From NCBI GenBank assembly GCA_023266475.1, contig JAHFQA010000008.1, positions 1 to 35,166 of the forward strand: a DNA stretch of 35,166 nucleotides, read 5' to 3'. Of this stretch, positions 25,415 through 33,350 are shown piece by piece (position 1 is the stretch's first letter; each line of letters opens with the position of its first letter). The translations under genes and the position numbers were made by a program. The stretch is from Candidatus Woesearchaeota archaeon (GTDB taxonomy: Archaea > Nanobdellota > Nanobdellia > Woesearchaeales > GW2011-AR4). The notes beneath the pieces were generated by a model. The model had not been told where the DNA came from. It was given only the letters and a program-made list of their open reading frames with translations, and ran no database searches.

Positions 25415-26515
25415 TTATGTATGCACCTCATACCTTAGAATAGCTGCAAATTTTCCTAAATCCCTTAATTGGGCGCCTTCCCTTGTCTGGGTTGAAATAA
25501 TTATTATTTCACTTCCCACGGGCTTTGCCAAATTCTCAAATTCCTCAATCTTTTCGTCGCTTAAATCCTCCGACAATAAAACTTTGTCAACAACTCCCAT
25601 TTTCAGCTTGTTCATAACATCTGCTTCGCCATAAGCAACCATGTTCTGCTTTGTGGCAAGCATTTCAAGAAATCTGCCAACAATTTTCTTTTCTTCCATC
25701 ACATCTTCTTGAGCCAGAACATCGCCGCTTTTCTCAAGCAATTCCTCAAGCCCAAATTCTCCAGTGTAGCTTAAGTCCTTTATTCCGATTATTTTTTTCT
25801 TGACTTCGTTAGTGATAAAATCCCCTTCGACAAGATCATATTTTGTAGGGCCCGGGCCTCCTACAATTATGCCTTTAAGCCCCTCCATGTTTAGAAAAGT
25901 TTCTTTCATGTACTCTGCAACCTTTTTGTAATGGTCTTTTGCAGCACCCTCAATTTGCCTTGCAAATCTCATAGCAGATTGCCCCCCTGCCTTAAATTTT
26001 CCCGGAACTTCAGAATGTGTCTTAAGCAATGGAATAATTGTTTTGCCTTTGAGCAATGCAATGTTTGCATCCCTCCGGTCCATTACAACAAGACCATAAA
26101 CTTCCTTTGCCTCGAGCATGTCCCTTAAAATGTCAAGGACAAATTCCTTGTCGCACCGATAAATTCTTGTTTTTAATGGTATGGGGGGTTCAATGCTCCA
26201 TACTTTGAAATCCTGCTGGCCTTCCCTTTCTGCAACATTGCCTGAAAAAACAACCAGTCCGTTTGGAGGTGTTCTCTTGAATAACCTAAGATGCTGTATC
26301 ATCCTTTCCAAGGCATCAGTCACGTTTTTCCTGGTGGCAGAGGATTTTATGTTTGATGCTGTTCCTTGCTCTTGAGCAAGATGGTTGATAATCTTGTTCA
26401 TGTCATAGTCTTGTGGAATGTACACACTAACCAATTCAGTATGCCTCCCCCTGAATTTTTCCAGTTCCTTTATAAATTTCTTGAGATGAAATTTTTGTGC
26501 TTCTGTTAGTGACAT
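25415..26515 (-). CDS. prf1: Peptide chain release factor aRF1
   Basis: 366 aa. Stop-codon recognition motifs are NIKS (55-58, in TASNIKSSATRKNV) and YRCDKEF (119-125); the GGQ hydrolysis motif is at 177-179 (FKAGGQSAMRFARQIE). The C-terminal domain ends TREGAQLRDLGKFAAILRY. The length is below the roughly 410 aa usual for archaeal RF1; the shortage appears to be in the C-terminal domain, where the small mini-domain seems absent. It terminates translation with the a/eRF3 role taken by aEF1A in archaea. There is no sign of a frameshift. Confidence 0.95.
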   Translation of the reverse strand: MSLTEAQKFHLKKFIKELEKFRGRHTELVSVYIPQDYDMNKIINHLAQEQGTASNIKSSATRKNVTDALERMIQHLRLFKRTPPNGLVVFSGNVAEREGQQDFKVWSIEPPIPLKTRIYRCDKEFVLDILRDMLEAKEVYGLVVMDRRDANIALLKGKTIIPLLKTHSEVPGKFKAGGQSAMRFARQIEGAAKDHYKKVAEYMKETFLNMEGLKGIIVGGPGPTKYDLVEGDFITNEVKKKIIGIKDLSYTGEFGLEELLEKSGDVLAQEDVMEEKKIVGRFLEMLATKQNMVAYGEADVMNKLKMGVVDKVLLSEDLSDEKIEEFENLAKPVGSEIIIISTQTREGAQLRDLGKFAAILRYEVHT

Positions 26516-26548
26516 AGCAGTGTAAGAAATTTTAATGCTTTATAAAGA

Positions 26549-27388
26549 TTACAGCTTTTTATGAGCAGTCAGCCCGTAATGCGTTTCCTTAATGTCTTTG
26601 AATCCAGCTTGTTTTAATCTCTTGCTAACATTTCCTGGCAAATTTATTTTCCTGTTCCTGCTTCCTGGGCTTCCTGTGTAATGATAAATTTTACCATTTA
26701 TTTTTAAGACCCTGAAAATCTGCTTGTAAAATTCCAATGAATACAGCTCAGAGGCCAAGCTCAATCTTGGTGGGTCATGAATCACTGCATCAAACATGCT
26801 GTTTTTGAATATCTTAATTTCATCAAGGATATTTGTTTTCAAGATGCTTATTTTCTTGTTGTCAAACAAGCCTTTTGACCAAGGGTTTAATTTTGCTATT
26901 TCTATCACATTTTCATCTTTTTCGCACGTTATCACAAAATCCGCTTGTTTTGAAGCTTCGATTGCAGTGTAACCAAGTCCCATGCAAGTGTCTAGCACAA
27001 AGCCATTTATTGGAGCGATGCTATTAATCTTCATTTTTGTGTCTTCAATTGGTGACATCCGTTTTGTCACATGCATCCTTATTCCTGATATTTCAATTGT
27101 CGGAGCATCTTTTGTCGGCAGCAATTTATAGAATTTATTTGTTTCGTTAGAGAATAAGTGTATTTTTACCAGTGAACTCTCTTTGATTGAGAAGCAGATT
27201 GTATTGCTTTTCATTATTTTTTTTAATTGCGACTCTTCTATTTTCTGATTGTCTGGAAAAATAAAGAGAGTATCTTCAATCTTAACTTTTGATTTTGACA
27301 AACCCAAATCTAATGATATTTCTGCTTCTTTCAATCCATTTTGTCTTGAATCCAAAAGCTGCTGGGCCTGAATGTGAGATATTATCAT
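26549..27388 (-). CDS. Predicted archaeal SAM-dependent methyltransferase (COG2521 type)
   Basis: 279 aa. The N-terminal part (1-125) is strand-rich. The methylase has motif I VLDTCMGLGYTAIEA, the acidic CEKDENVIEIAKLNPWS, motif IV VIHDPPRLSLASELYSLEFY, and GKIYHYTGSPGSRNRKINLP near the end. This matches the conserved but uncharacterised archaeal family COG2521. The substrate is unknown. It lies 33 nt upstream of aRF1 on the same strand, so they may be co-transcribed, which hints at translation or RNA as its setting. Confidence 0.8.
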   Translation of the reverse strand: MIISHIQAQQLLDSRQNGLKEAEISLDLGLSKSKVKIEDTLFIFPDNQKIEESQLKKIMKSNTICFSIKESSLVKIHLFSNETNKFYKLLPTKDAPTIEISGIRMHVTKRMSPIEDTKMKINSIAPINGFVLDTCMGLGYTAIEASKQADFVITCEKDENVIEIAKLNPWSKGLFDNKKISILKTNILDEIKIFKNSMFDAVIHDPPRLSLASELYSLEFYKQIFRVLKINGKIYHYTGSPGSRNRKINLPGNVSKRLKQAGFKDIKETHYGLTAHKKL

Positions 27389-27457
27389 AATAATAACTAA
27401 AAAAGCATTATTTATATAAATTATTGTAGCAACTAACTCCTAACGGTTGGCGATAGA

Positions 27458-27465
27458 TTTAAAAA
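27458..27465 (+). promoter_or_regulatory. TATA box of tRNA-Pro
   Basis: TTTAAAAA lies 23-30 nt before G27488. The spacing places the transcript start at the GGGGC segment. It would be about 70 nt too far for a tRNA starting near 27535, so it supports the split acceptor stem. Confidence 0.55.
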
Positions 27466-27487
27466 CCAGAGATTAATCCTTATCGAA

Positions 27488-27632
27488 GGGGCGGAAGCTC
27501 AACTATCCAAGCATGGGACTTTACAATTAAAGCATGAAGCTGTAGGGTAGCTTGGACACATCCTTTCTGGTTTGGGACCAGAAGACCCCGGTTCAAAAAA
27601 AGCTAAAGCTTATGAAACTCCGGGCAGCCCCA
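27488..27632 (+). tRNA. tRNA-Pro (UGG) with two non-canonical introns
   Basis: Exon 1 is GGGGC (27488-27492), then a 48-nt intron (27493-27540; junction shiftable by up to 2 nt). Exon 2 (27541-27596) carries the last acceptor bases TG, the D arm GGGT...ATCC, and the anticodon arm TCTGG-TTTGGGA-CCAGA with anticodon TGG at 27573-27575. It also has T-stem CCCGG and TTCAA. A 21-nt intron (about 27597-27617) interrupts the T loop at about 58/59 or 59/60. Exon 3 (27618-27632) is CT, CCGGG, CAGCCCC, A73. Spliced, the 76-nt tRNA has a perfect seven-pair acceptor GGGGCTG/CAGCCCC. CCA is not encoded. The D arm resembles other archaeal tRNA-Pro. The second intron can fold AAGC-TAAA-GCTT (27600-27611). 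I could not draw a full bulge-helix-bulge for intron 1. Confidence 0.8.
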
Positions 27633-27845
27633 TTTAGAAGAAAAGAATAAATTTTTATTAAACCATTATAAATGAATGTCATGGTTATATAATTGGGTGC
27701 GGGACAAATTTAAATTAAAAATATTCAGTAAATATTAAATCTATTAACAATTATCATTGGGTAAATACCCAAAAACTAATTAAAATACAATTATAATGAT
27801 TAAAAATAAATATTTCAGTAAATAAATGAAATAAATTACCAAACA

Positions 27846-28166
27846 ATGAAATCACAAGAAAACTTGGGCTTTGTTAAGAGATACGGAGCAAGGTACGGAA
27901 GGAAACTCAAGCTAAAGCTTTCTAAGATTGAAACCGAGCAGAGAAAATTTCATAAGTGCCCCTACTGCAATAAGATTGCTGTAAAAAGGGTGGCAATTGG
28001 CATATGGAACTGCAGGAAATGCAATGCAAAATTTACTGGCAAGGCGTATTCTGTCACAAAAAAGATTTTGGGAAAAACAGAGGAAGCTGCTGAAGAGCAG
28101 GCTGAAATTTTAAAAGACATGACAAAGGAAACTGAAGAGACAGATGAAGCGTCACAGGAGGCATAA
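27846..28166 (+). CDS. rpl37ae: Large-subunit ribosomal protein eL43 (L37Ae)
   Basis: 106 aa. It has GFVKRYGARYGRKLKLKLSK, then zinc ligands C38, C41 (KCPYC) and C56, C59 (NCRKC), and KFTGKAYSV. An acidic C-terminal extension of about 25 residues (Glu/Thr-rich) goes beyond the usual end. Its stop TAA shares one base with the rpoP ATG, so the two are co-translated. Confidence 0.95.
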   Translation: MKSQENLGFVKRYGARYGRKLKLKLSKIETEQRKFHKCPYCNKIAVKRVAIGIWNCRKCNAKFTGKAYSVTKKILGKTEEAAEEQAEILKDMTKETEETDEASQEA

Positions 28167-28303
28167 TGGCAGAATACAAATGTTTTGACTGCAACAAGAA
28201 AGTGTCAATGGATTACCTTAGAAAAAGGATTAGGTGCCCATACTGCGGAAGCAAGATTCTTTTCAAGCCTAGAAGCGTAACCACAAAGGTCAAATCACGC
28301 TGA
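28166..28303 (+). CDS. rpoP: DNA-directed RNA polymerase subunit P (Rpo12)
   Basis: 45 aa, read directly. It starts MAEYKCFDCNKKVSMDYL and continues RIRCPYCGSKILFKPR. The zinc ribbon is C6, C9, C24, C27. The ending is a basic tail (TTKVKSR). The gene directly follows eL43, a common archaeal order. It is the counterpart of eukaryotic Rpb12. The size is normal. Confidence 0.95.
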   Translation: MAEYKCFDCNKKVSMDYLRKRIRCPYCGSKILFKPRSVTTKVKSR

Positions 28304-28350
28304 ATAAAAATTAGATTTTGCTAAATTTAATAATACAACGCTAAAACAAA

Positions 28351-28686
28351 ATGGAAGTTTCTAAAGAGACAGAGCAGAAAATCGGCCAATTGCAGATGTT
28401 TGAGCAGAGCCTGCAGAATTTTCTGGGCCAAAAGCAGCAGTTTCAGGTGCAGCTAGTGGAAGTTGATTCTGCACTGAACGAGCTTGAAAGCACGGAAAAG
28501 GCATACAAAATTGTAGGCAACATAATGGTTGAATCGGACAAAACCGAGCTGAAGGCTGATTTGCAGTCAAAAAAAGAGATGCTTGAATTGAGAATAAAGA
28601 CAATGGAGAAGCAGGAATCACAGGTTCGGGAGAAAGCATCACAATTGCAATCTGAAATTCTGAAGAAAATAAAAAAGGAAGATTAG
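28351..28686 (+). CDS. pfdB: Prefoldin subunit beta
   Basis: 111 aa. Two long coiled-coil helices (about 5-45 and 70-108) flank a short beta hairpin with AYKIVGNIMVESDK, the usual GxxxV/I feature of beta prefoldins. With subunit alpha it forms the jellyfish-shaped hexamer that passes unfolded protein to the thermosome. The setting after eL43-rpoP and before UPF0147 is typical for archaea. Confidence 0.95.
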   Translation: MEVSKETEQKIGQLQMFEQSLQNFLGQKQQFQVQLVEVDSALNELESTEKAYKIVGNIMVESDKTELKADLQSKKEMLELRIKTMEKQESQVREKASQLQSEILKKIKKED

Positions 28687-28688
28687 AC

Positions 28689-28949
28689 ATGAATAAAATG
28701 ACAGAGCAAATAAGCGAGGTAGATGCTGTGATAAGCAGTTTAAGTGAAATACAATATGATGGCACAGTGCCGAGAAATGTTAGGACTAAGATAGAATTAG
28801 TCATCGGAACGTTAAGGGAAGATTCTGAATTGTCAATTAAGATTAATAAGACCCTGAATGAACTTGACACGATAGCCAACGACACAAACCTTCAGTCATA
28901 TACAAGAACACAGATATGGAACGTTATGAGCCTGCTTGAAAAATTATAA
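28689..28949 (+). CDS. UPF0147 family protein
   Basis: 86 aa, helical. VPRNVRTKIELVIGTL and YTRTQIWNVMSLLEKL match the archaeal UPF0147 pattern (DxxVPRNIR, later RTxxWxxxSxLE). Function is unknown. It starts 2 nt after the prefoldin stop and is co-transcribed. Confidence 0.85.
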   Translation: MNKMTEQISEVDAVISSLSEIQYDGTVPRNVRTKIELVIGTLREDSELSIKINKTLNELDTIANDTNLQSYTRTQIWNVMSLLEKL

Positions 28950-28960
28950 ATTTTTATTAA

Positions 28961-29413
28961 ATGAAATATGCTCATTTAATCAAACTAACAGCTTTTTCTT
29001 ACGAGCATGAAAATACAGAAAATGTCACAAATGCATTCTTAGACTTTTTTCCTTTTGATTTGGACAAACATAAGATACATCTTAAAATAACTAATGCAAC
29101 AGGATTTGCTGATAATACAATTAAAATTCTAGAAGCCACACTGTCAAAAGATGCATTGATCAACGAATTTTTACAAAACTTATTGGGCAAACTGGATGAT
29201 GGGCAGAAAAAGGAAATATTGGACCAGGCAGAATCAAGATTGGACAGTAATCTTGACTTTTTCCTTAGGTTTGATAAAGAATTATGGATAGATGGCAGGA
29301 AATTAGAATTGACAGATTCCGGCAAATGCTTTCACCTGAAAATAAGCATCGCTGCCTTTCCAAAGAAAAGAGAGGTAGCTTTAAATATTGTCAAAGAATT
29401 GTTTTCAAAATAG
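28961..29413 (+). CDS. COG1325-like RNA-binding/exosome-associated domain protein
   Basis: 150 aa. It starts KYAHLIKLTAFSYEHENTE and has a central alpha/beta part with LSKDALINEFLQNLL. The end has FLRFDKELWIDGRKLELTD and FPKKREVALNIVKELF. This matches COG1325, an archaeal family predicted to bind RNA and to belong with the exosome. It is the last gene of the eL43 to UPF0147 run, 11 nt after UPF0147. Confidence 0.75.
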   Translation: MKYAHLIKLTAFSYEHENTENVTNAFLDFFPFDLDKHKIHLKITNATGFADNTIKILEATLSKDALINEFLQNLLGKLDDGQKKEILDQAESRLDSNLDFFLRFDKELWIDGRKLELTDSGKCFHLKISIAAFPKKREVALNIVKELFSK

Positions 29414-29475
29414 ATTAAATTAGTTTATTTTTTAATATTTAATACTGTTGTTAAGAGTATATTGAATTTACCCTA

Positions 29476-29487
29476 TTGCCTAGGCAA
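29476..29487. repeat. 12-bp perfect palindrome
   Basis: TTGCCTAGGCAA is fully self-complementary, in the 216-nt gap before rpe. It carries the TTGCC/GGCAA arms seen in the nadA promoter dyad, in the opposite order. The rest of the gap is AT-rich without a gene. Confidence 0.35.
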
Positions 29488-29540
29488 ACAGTTATAAAAA
29501 CATCAAGCAAGGATAGCTTTAACAAAAACAATATCCAAAA

Positions 29541-29555
29541 AAATCCATTAACGAT
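29541..29555 (+). repeat. 15-mer shared with the ppsA upstream region
   Basis: AAATCCATTAACGAT is identical to 16394-16408. It lies 75 nt before rpe, with a TATA-like ATTATATAAA (about 29609-29618) between. Confidence 0.3.
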
Positions 29556-29629
29556 AAACATTAATATAACTCCAATAAAACTAAATCAATAAATAAAAAC
29601 TAAAAATATTATATAAAAATCCAATTAAA

Positions 29630-30271
29630 ATGCTAAAGATAAAAATCGCGCCTTCGATTCTTTCTGCAGATTTGTCTCATGTTAATGAAGAAATAAAACA
29701 AATTGAAAAGTACGCTAATCTGATACATGTTGATATTATGGACGGCATTTTCGTTCCTCCAACAACAATTGGTTCAGATTTTGCCAAAACAATAAAGACA
29801 AAGATTCCATTAGATGTGCATTTGATGGTGCATGAGCCTTCCAATTCCTATATTAAAGGGTTTATTGATGCAGGAGCTGATTCTATAACAATTCATGAAG
29901 AAGCGTGCAAAAATCCTTTTGAACAGATTAATTTTATCAAAAAAAATAAAATAAATGCAACTATCTCAATCAAGCCAAATACACCATTAGAAAAGATAAA
30001 AAAATATCTTGATGCTGTTGATATGGTTTTAGTAATGACTGTTGAGCCCGGATGGGCAGGGCAGAAGTTTATTGAATCAACAATGGCAAAAATTAAGGAA
30101 TTAAGGAAATTAAAGCCAAATATGGATATAGAGGTTGATGGCGGCATTAATCCTTATACTGCAAGAGTCGCTTTTGATGCAGGGGCAAACGTTTTTGTTG
30201 CAGGCTCCTCGATATTTGGCGAAAAAGACAGGGTTGCTGCAATAAGAGAAATATTAAATAGCTTGAAGTAA
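29630..30271 (+). CDS. rpe: Ribulose-phosphate 3-epimerase
   Basis: 213 aa. The TIM barrel starts IAPSILSADLSHVNEEI; HVDIMDGIFVPPTTIG holds metal-ligand His and Asp, and DVHLMVHEP, MTVEPGWAGQKFI and IEVDGGINPYTARVA hold the other ligands and catalytic Asp. It interconverts ribulose 5-phosphate and xylulose 5-phosphate, so it supplies pentoses or links them to sugar phosphates. It is followed after one base by an EamA transporter gene. Confidence 0.96.
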   Translation: MLKIKIAPSILSADLSHVNEEIKQIEKYANLIHVDIMDGIFVPPTTIGSDFAKTIKTKIPLDVHLMVHEPSNSYIKGFIDAGADSITIHEEACKNPFEQINFIKKNKINATISIKPNTPLEKIKKYLDAVDMVLVMTVEPGWAGQKFIESTMAKIKELRKLKPNMDIEVDGGINPYTARVAFDAGANVFVAGSSIFGEKDRVAAIREILNSLK

Positions 30272-30272
30272 A

Positions 30273-31130
30273 ATGATGTGGGCAGCGCTTTCAGTACTTT
30301 CAGGGGCATTTGATGCTGTTGCATTTGCCTCAATGAAAAAATTAAGCAAGCTTAATACACGGCTAATACTTATTCTCAGACATTCTGTTGCATTGCCATT
30401 CCTTCTGCTTGGTTTTGTGTTCTATGAAATACCTAAGGTCTCTGCTGATTTTTATATTGTCACTTTTGTTAATTTAGCTGTGTTTTTGTTTGCAATGTAC
30501 CTGCTTGTAAAATCACTCAAAACATCAGATTTGTCCATGTCTATCCCAATGCTTAATTTAACTCCAACATTTCTCTTGATAACTTCTTACATAATGATTG
30601 GCGAAGCCCCAAGCTTGCAAGGATTAATTGGAATTATTGTAACCATAATAGGTGCATATGTCCTCAATTTGAGATATGTAAGGGGCAGCTTTTTTGATCC
30701 TTTTAAAATGATTTTCAGGAAAAAGGAAATATTTTACATGGTAATTGTGGCTTTTTTATTCAGCATAACCTCAAATTTGTTCAAGATGGGGGTGCAATTA
30801 TCAAATCCAGCATTTTTTGTGTTTGTTAGTTATTTGTTTTCATCTGTTATACTATCCCTTTTGTTTTTCAGGGAATTTAAACAAAAAGAATTGATATTTA
30901 AAAATGCCAAGTGGATTTTGGTAATGGGCATTTCAACTGCACTCATGGAAATGCTGATTGCAGTGGCTGTGAATTTTGCTATTATTCCATATATTATAAC
31001 ATTAAAAAGGACAAGCGTAATTTTCAGTGTAGTTTTGGGCTTCTTTCTATTCAAAGAGAAAAACTTCAGGCACGCCATTGCGGGAAGCGCAATAATGTTC
31101 TCTGGCGCTGCATTGATAATCCTTTCATAA
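30273..31130 (+). CDS. EamA/DMT-family transporter
   Basis: 285 aa with about ten TM helices in two five-helix EamA repeats. The first ends near GEAPSLQGLIGIIVTIIGAY (about 109-128), the second near FFLFKEKNFRHAIAGSAI (about 255-272). DMT proteins export or take up small metabolites; the substrate is unknown. Tight coupling to rpe (one base gap) may hint at a sugar or phosphate-sugar link, but this is only position. Confidence 0.9.
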   Translation: MMWAALSVLSGAFDAVAFASMKKLSKLNTRLILILRHSVALPFLLLGFVFYEIPKVSADFYIVTFVNLAVFLFAMYLLVKSLKTSDLSMSIPMLNLTPTFLLITSYIMIGEAPSLQGLIGIIVTIIGAYVLNLRYVRGSFFDPFKMIFRKKEIFYMVIVAFLFSITSNLFKMGVQLSNPAFFVFVSYLFSSVILSLLFFREFKQKELIFKNAKWILVMGISTALMEMLIAVAVNFAIIPYIITLKRTSVIFSVVLGFFLFKEKNFRHAIAGSAIMFSGAALIILS

Positions 31131-31165
31131 GAAGATTTATAAAATAAAACAATAATAAATTAGAA

Positions 31166-32287
31166 ATGACAAAAAAATATACAGTAACACCGTGGGAGGT
31201 TACCGGAGAAGTCGATTATGACAAGCTCATAAAGGAATTTGGAACAGAAAAGATAAATGAGCATCTTCTTGAAAGGATAAAAAAGCATACTGGAGAGCTT
31301 CATTATATGCTCAGGAGAAAAATTTTCTTTTCCCACAGGGACTTGAATCTTGTTCTAGACGAATACGAAAAGGGCATGGAATTCGCTTTGTATACGGGAA
31401 GGGGGCCTTCAGGCAATACACACATCGGGCATTTAGTTCCATGGATTTTCTGCAAGTATCTCCAGGATAAATTTGGCGCTGAGCTATACTTCCAGATTAC
31501 AGACGATGAGAAATTCATGCTGAAGCCTGAATTAACGCTTGAAAAAACAAATGAATTAGGCTATGAAAACGCTCTTGATGTAATTGCATGCGGCTTTAAC
31601 CCAGACAAGACTTTCATATTTGTTGACACAGATTATGCAAAAACTTTATACAAGCTTTCGATTCAGATTGCCAAAAAAGTCACGACATCTTCTGCAAAAG
31701 CTGTTTTTGGATTTACTAATGAAACAAATATCGGCATGATGTTCTGGCCTGCTGTGCAAGCAGCGCCCTGCTTTTTGCCGTCTGTGCTGAAAGGCAAAAA
31801 GATTAGAACTTTAATTCCTGCAGCAATTGACCAGGATCCCTACTGGCGCATATCAAGGGACGTGGCTCCAAAGCTTGGATTCCCAAAAACAGCTGCGATT
31901 CATAACCTCTTCCTTCCTGCACTTACAGGCCAAGGAAGCAAAATGTCTGCTTCGCATGAGGAAACTGCAGTTTATACCACAGACTCAGAGGACATTGTTG
32001 CTAAGAAAATAAAGAAATATGCGTTTTCTGGAGGCCAGGCAACTATTGACGAGCACCGAAAAAAAGGCGGCAATCCGGATGTAGATGTTTCATACCAATG
32101 GCTGACATTTTTTGAGGAAGATGACAAAAAGCTGGAAAATATCTATCGCGAGTACAAGGAAGGCAAAATGCTTACAGGCGAGCTTAAGCAAATATTGACA
32201 GACAAAATTGTGAATTTTCTCAAGAAGCACCAGGAAAAGCGTGAAAAAGCCAAAAAAGTGCTTGACAAGTTCATTCTCAAGGATTAA
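31166..32287 (+). CDS. trpS: Tryptophanyl-tRNA synthetase
   Basis: 373 aa, class I. HIGH is at 86-89 (SGNTHIGHL) and the KMSKS-type motif is KMSAS (259-263). The archaeal/eukaryal type shows in TGRGPSGNTHIGH and IPAAIDQDPYWRISRDVAPK. It charges tRNA-Trp. It stands 36 nt after the EamA gene. Size and motifs are normal. Confidence 0.97.
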   Translation: MTKKYTVTPWEVTGEVDYDKLIKEFGTEKINEHLLERIKKHTGELHYMLRRKIFFSHRDLNLVLDEYEKGMEFALYTGRGPSGNTHIGHLVPWIFCKYLQDKFGAELYFQITDDEKFMLKPELTLEKTNELGYENALDVIACGFNPDKTFIFVDTDYAKTLYKLSIQIAKKVTTSSAKAVFGFTNETNIGMMFWPAVQAAPCFLPSVLKGKKIRTLIPAAIDQDPYWRISRDVAPKLGFPKTAAIHNLFLPALTGQGSKMSASHEETAVYTTDSEDIVAKKIKKYAFSGGQATIDEHRKKGGNPDVDVSYQWLTFFEEDDKKLENIYREYKEGKMLTGELKQILTDKIVNFLKKHQEKREKAKKVLDKFILKD

Positions 32288-32328
32288 ATCGTTAAATTTA
32301 AATAAAAGCAAATTTATGATAGTAAAAA

Positions 32329-32715
32329 ATGAGCAAATACTTCAGGAATAATAAAGGGGAACATTTTAATTTTGCATTGGGTGTTGTATTTTTTTCAATA
32401 TTTATTTCTATTCTTGCATTCATGAGCGAGGACAAAGGCAAGATTACTGGTTTTGTGACATCAGATTATAATTCAGAAGAATCAAGTTCTTCATACAGCG
32501 CAGATGTAATGCCTGTGTTGGCCAAATTTGGCAATCTTAACGATTTAAGAAGCCTTGCAAAGGGCAATTACTACATTGACAGTGATGGAATAGTTTATTG
32601 GATTGATGATGATTCAAAGCCAGCTGTTGGAAAAGTAACTTACATTAGAGACACGCTAAGAAACAGGCTGATTTATATTGATGACAATGGCAATATCGGA
32701 TATATAATAACGTAA
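32329..32715 (+). CDS. Small surface protein with TM-KITGFV motif
   Basis: 128 aa. TM is about 15-32, then EDKGKITGFV (34-43) and a Ser-rich spacer. A domain of about 70 residues has NYYIDSDGIVYWIDDDSKP and LIYIDDNGNIGYI, two similar D-x-(D/N)-G beta units. It fits an extracellular or anchored protein with calcium-type acidic loops (inference). It is the fourth ITGxV protein of the window and starts the small membrane-gene run. Confidence 0.65.
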   Translation: MSKYFRNNKGEHFNFALGVVFFSIFISILAFMSEDKGKITGFVTSDYNSEESSSSYSADVMPVLAKFGNLNDLRSLAKGNYYIDSDGIVYWIDDDSKPAVGKVTYIRDTLRNRLIYIDDNGNIGYIIT

Positions 32716-32728
32716 AGAGGGAGATAAA

Positions 32729-32947
32729 ATGCAGAAGGAGTTTAACATAGCCCCACTATCAGGTGGTTATATGATTACAAGCATAGTTGGCTTCTTGATT
32801 TCAGCTTTCTATATCGCTCCTAATTCAGCAACATGGGGCTTTACTTTTGTCCTCTTTTTTACCCTTATGTTCATTGCTTCTCTGATTTCAATGACTTATG
32901 CTCCTAGCGACTGGCCGTTGAATATGGATCGAAAATACTTAAAATGA
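32729..32947 (+). CDS. Small membrane protein with two TM helices
   Basis: 72 aa. TM segments are about 13-31 and 35-55, followed by APSDWPLNMDRKYLK. Stop TGA overlaps the ATG of the MgtC-like gene (ATGA), so the two products are probably made together and may interact. A Shine-Dalgarno-like GAGGGAGAT lies before the ATG. No family is recognised. Confidence 0.65.
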   Translation: MQKEFNIAPLSGGYMITSIVGFLISAFYIAPNSATWGFTFVLFFTLMFIASLISMTYAPSDWPLNMDRKYLK

Positions 32948-33348
32948 TTGAATATGCAGAAGTATTTTTTAGGTTAGTCCTTGCGGTAATTTTTGGAGGA
33001 TTAATTGGCTTGGAAAGGGAAGTTGTCCACAAGCCAGCTGGAGTAAGAACGCACATGCTTGTGTGCCTTGGCTCTGCTCTATTCTTATTAGTAACAATTG
33101 AAACATTGCCAAACGAAGCGGCGAGAATTGTTGCCGGGATTGCAACAGGAATTGGATTTCTTGGTGCAGGGACAATATTCAAATCAAGAAATGATGTGCA
33201 AGGATTGACTACAGCAGCTTCTGTGTGGGCAGTCGCAGCAGTCGGGCTGGCTGTCGGCTTTGGATATTATTTGATGACTGCCATAGCAGTTGTTTTGGTA
33301 TTGATAATTCTGCATTTGAACAAATTGGAGTTTTTTCAGAGGCTGTGA
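32944..33348 (+). CDS. MgtC/SapB family membrane protein
   Basis: 134 aa with four TM helices. The motifs LAVIFGGLIGLEREVVHKPA, VRTHMLVCLGSA, GIGFLGAGTIFKS and VQGLTTAASVWAVAAVGLA are typical of the N-terminal MgtC domain. The C-terminal soluble domain of bacterial MgtC is absent, as in many short relatives. Known members are linked to Mg2+ homeostasis; the exact job here is unknown. It converges with the TrmB-like gene 3 nt away. Confidence 0.92.
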   Translation: MIEYAEVFFRLVLAVIFGGLIGLEREVVHKPAGVRTHMLVCLGSALFLLVTIETLPNEAARIVAGIATGIGFLGAGTIFKSRNDVQGLTTAASVWAVAAVGLAVGFGYYLMTAIAVVLVLIILHLNKLEFFQRL

Positions 33349-33350
33349 AA

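Noticed and set aside
27535-27632. tRNA-Pro starting directly at GAAGCTG with one T-loop intron
   Set aside because: That acceptor stem would mismatch at positions 2 and 3, and the TATA box is about 70 nt away, whereas the GGGGC exon gives full pairing and correct promoter spacing.
28361-28885. A 174-codon leftward frame opposite prefoldin beta
   Set aside because: It is antisense to a clear prefoldin and UPF0147 gene pair and has no own ribosome site or domain.
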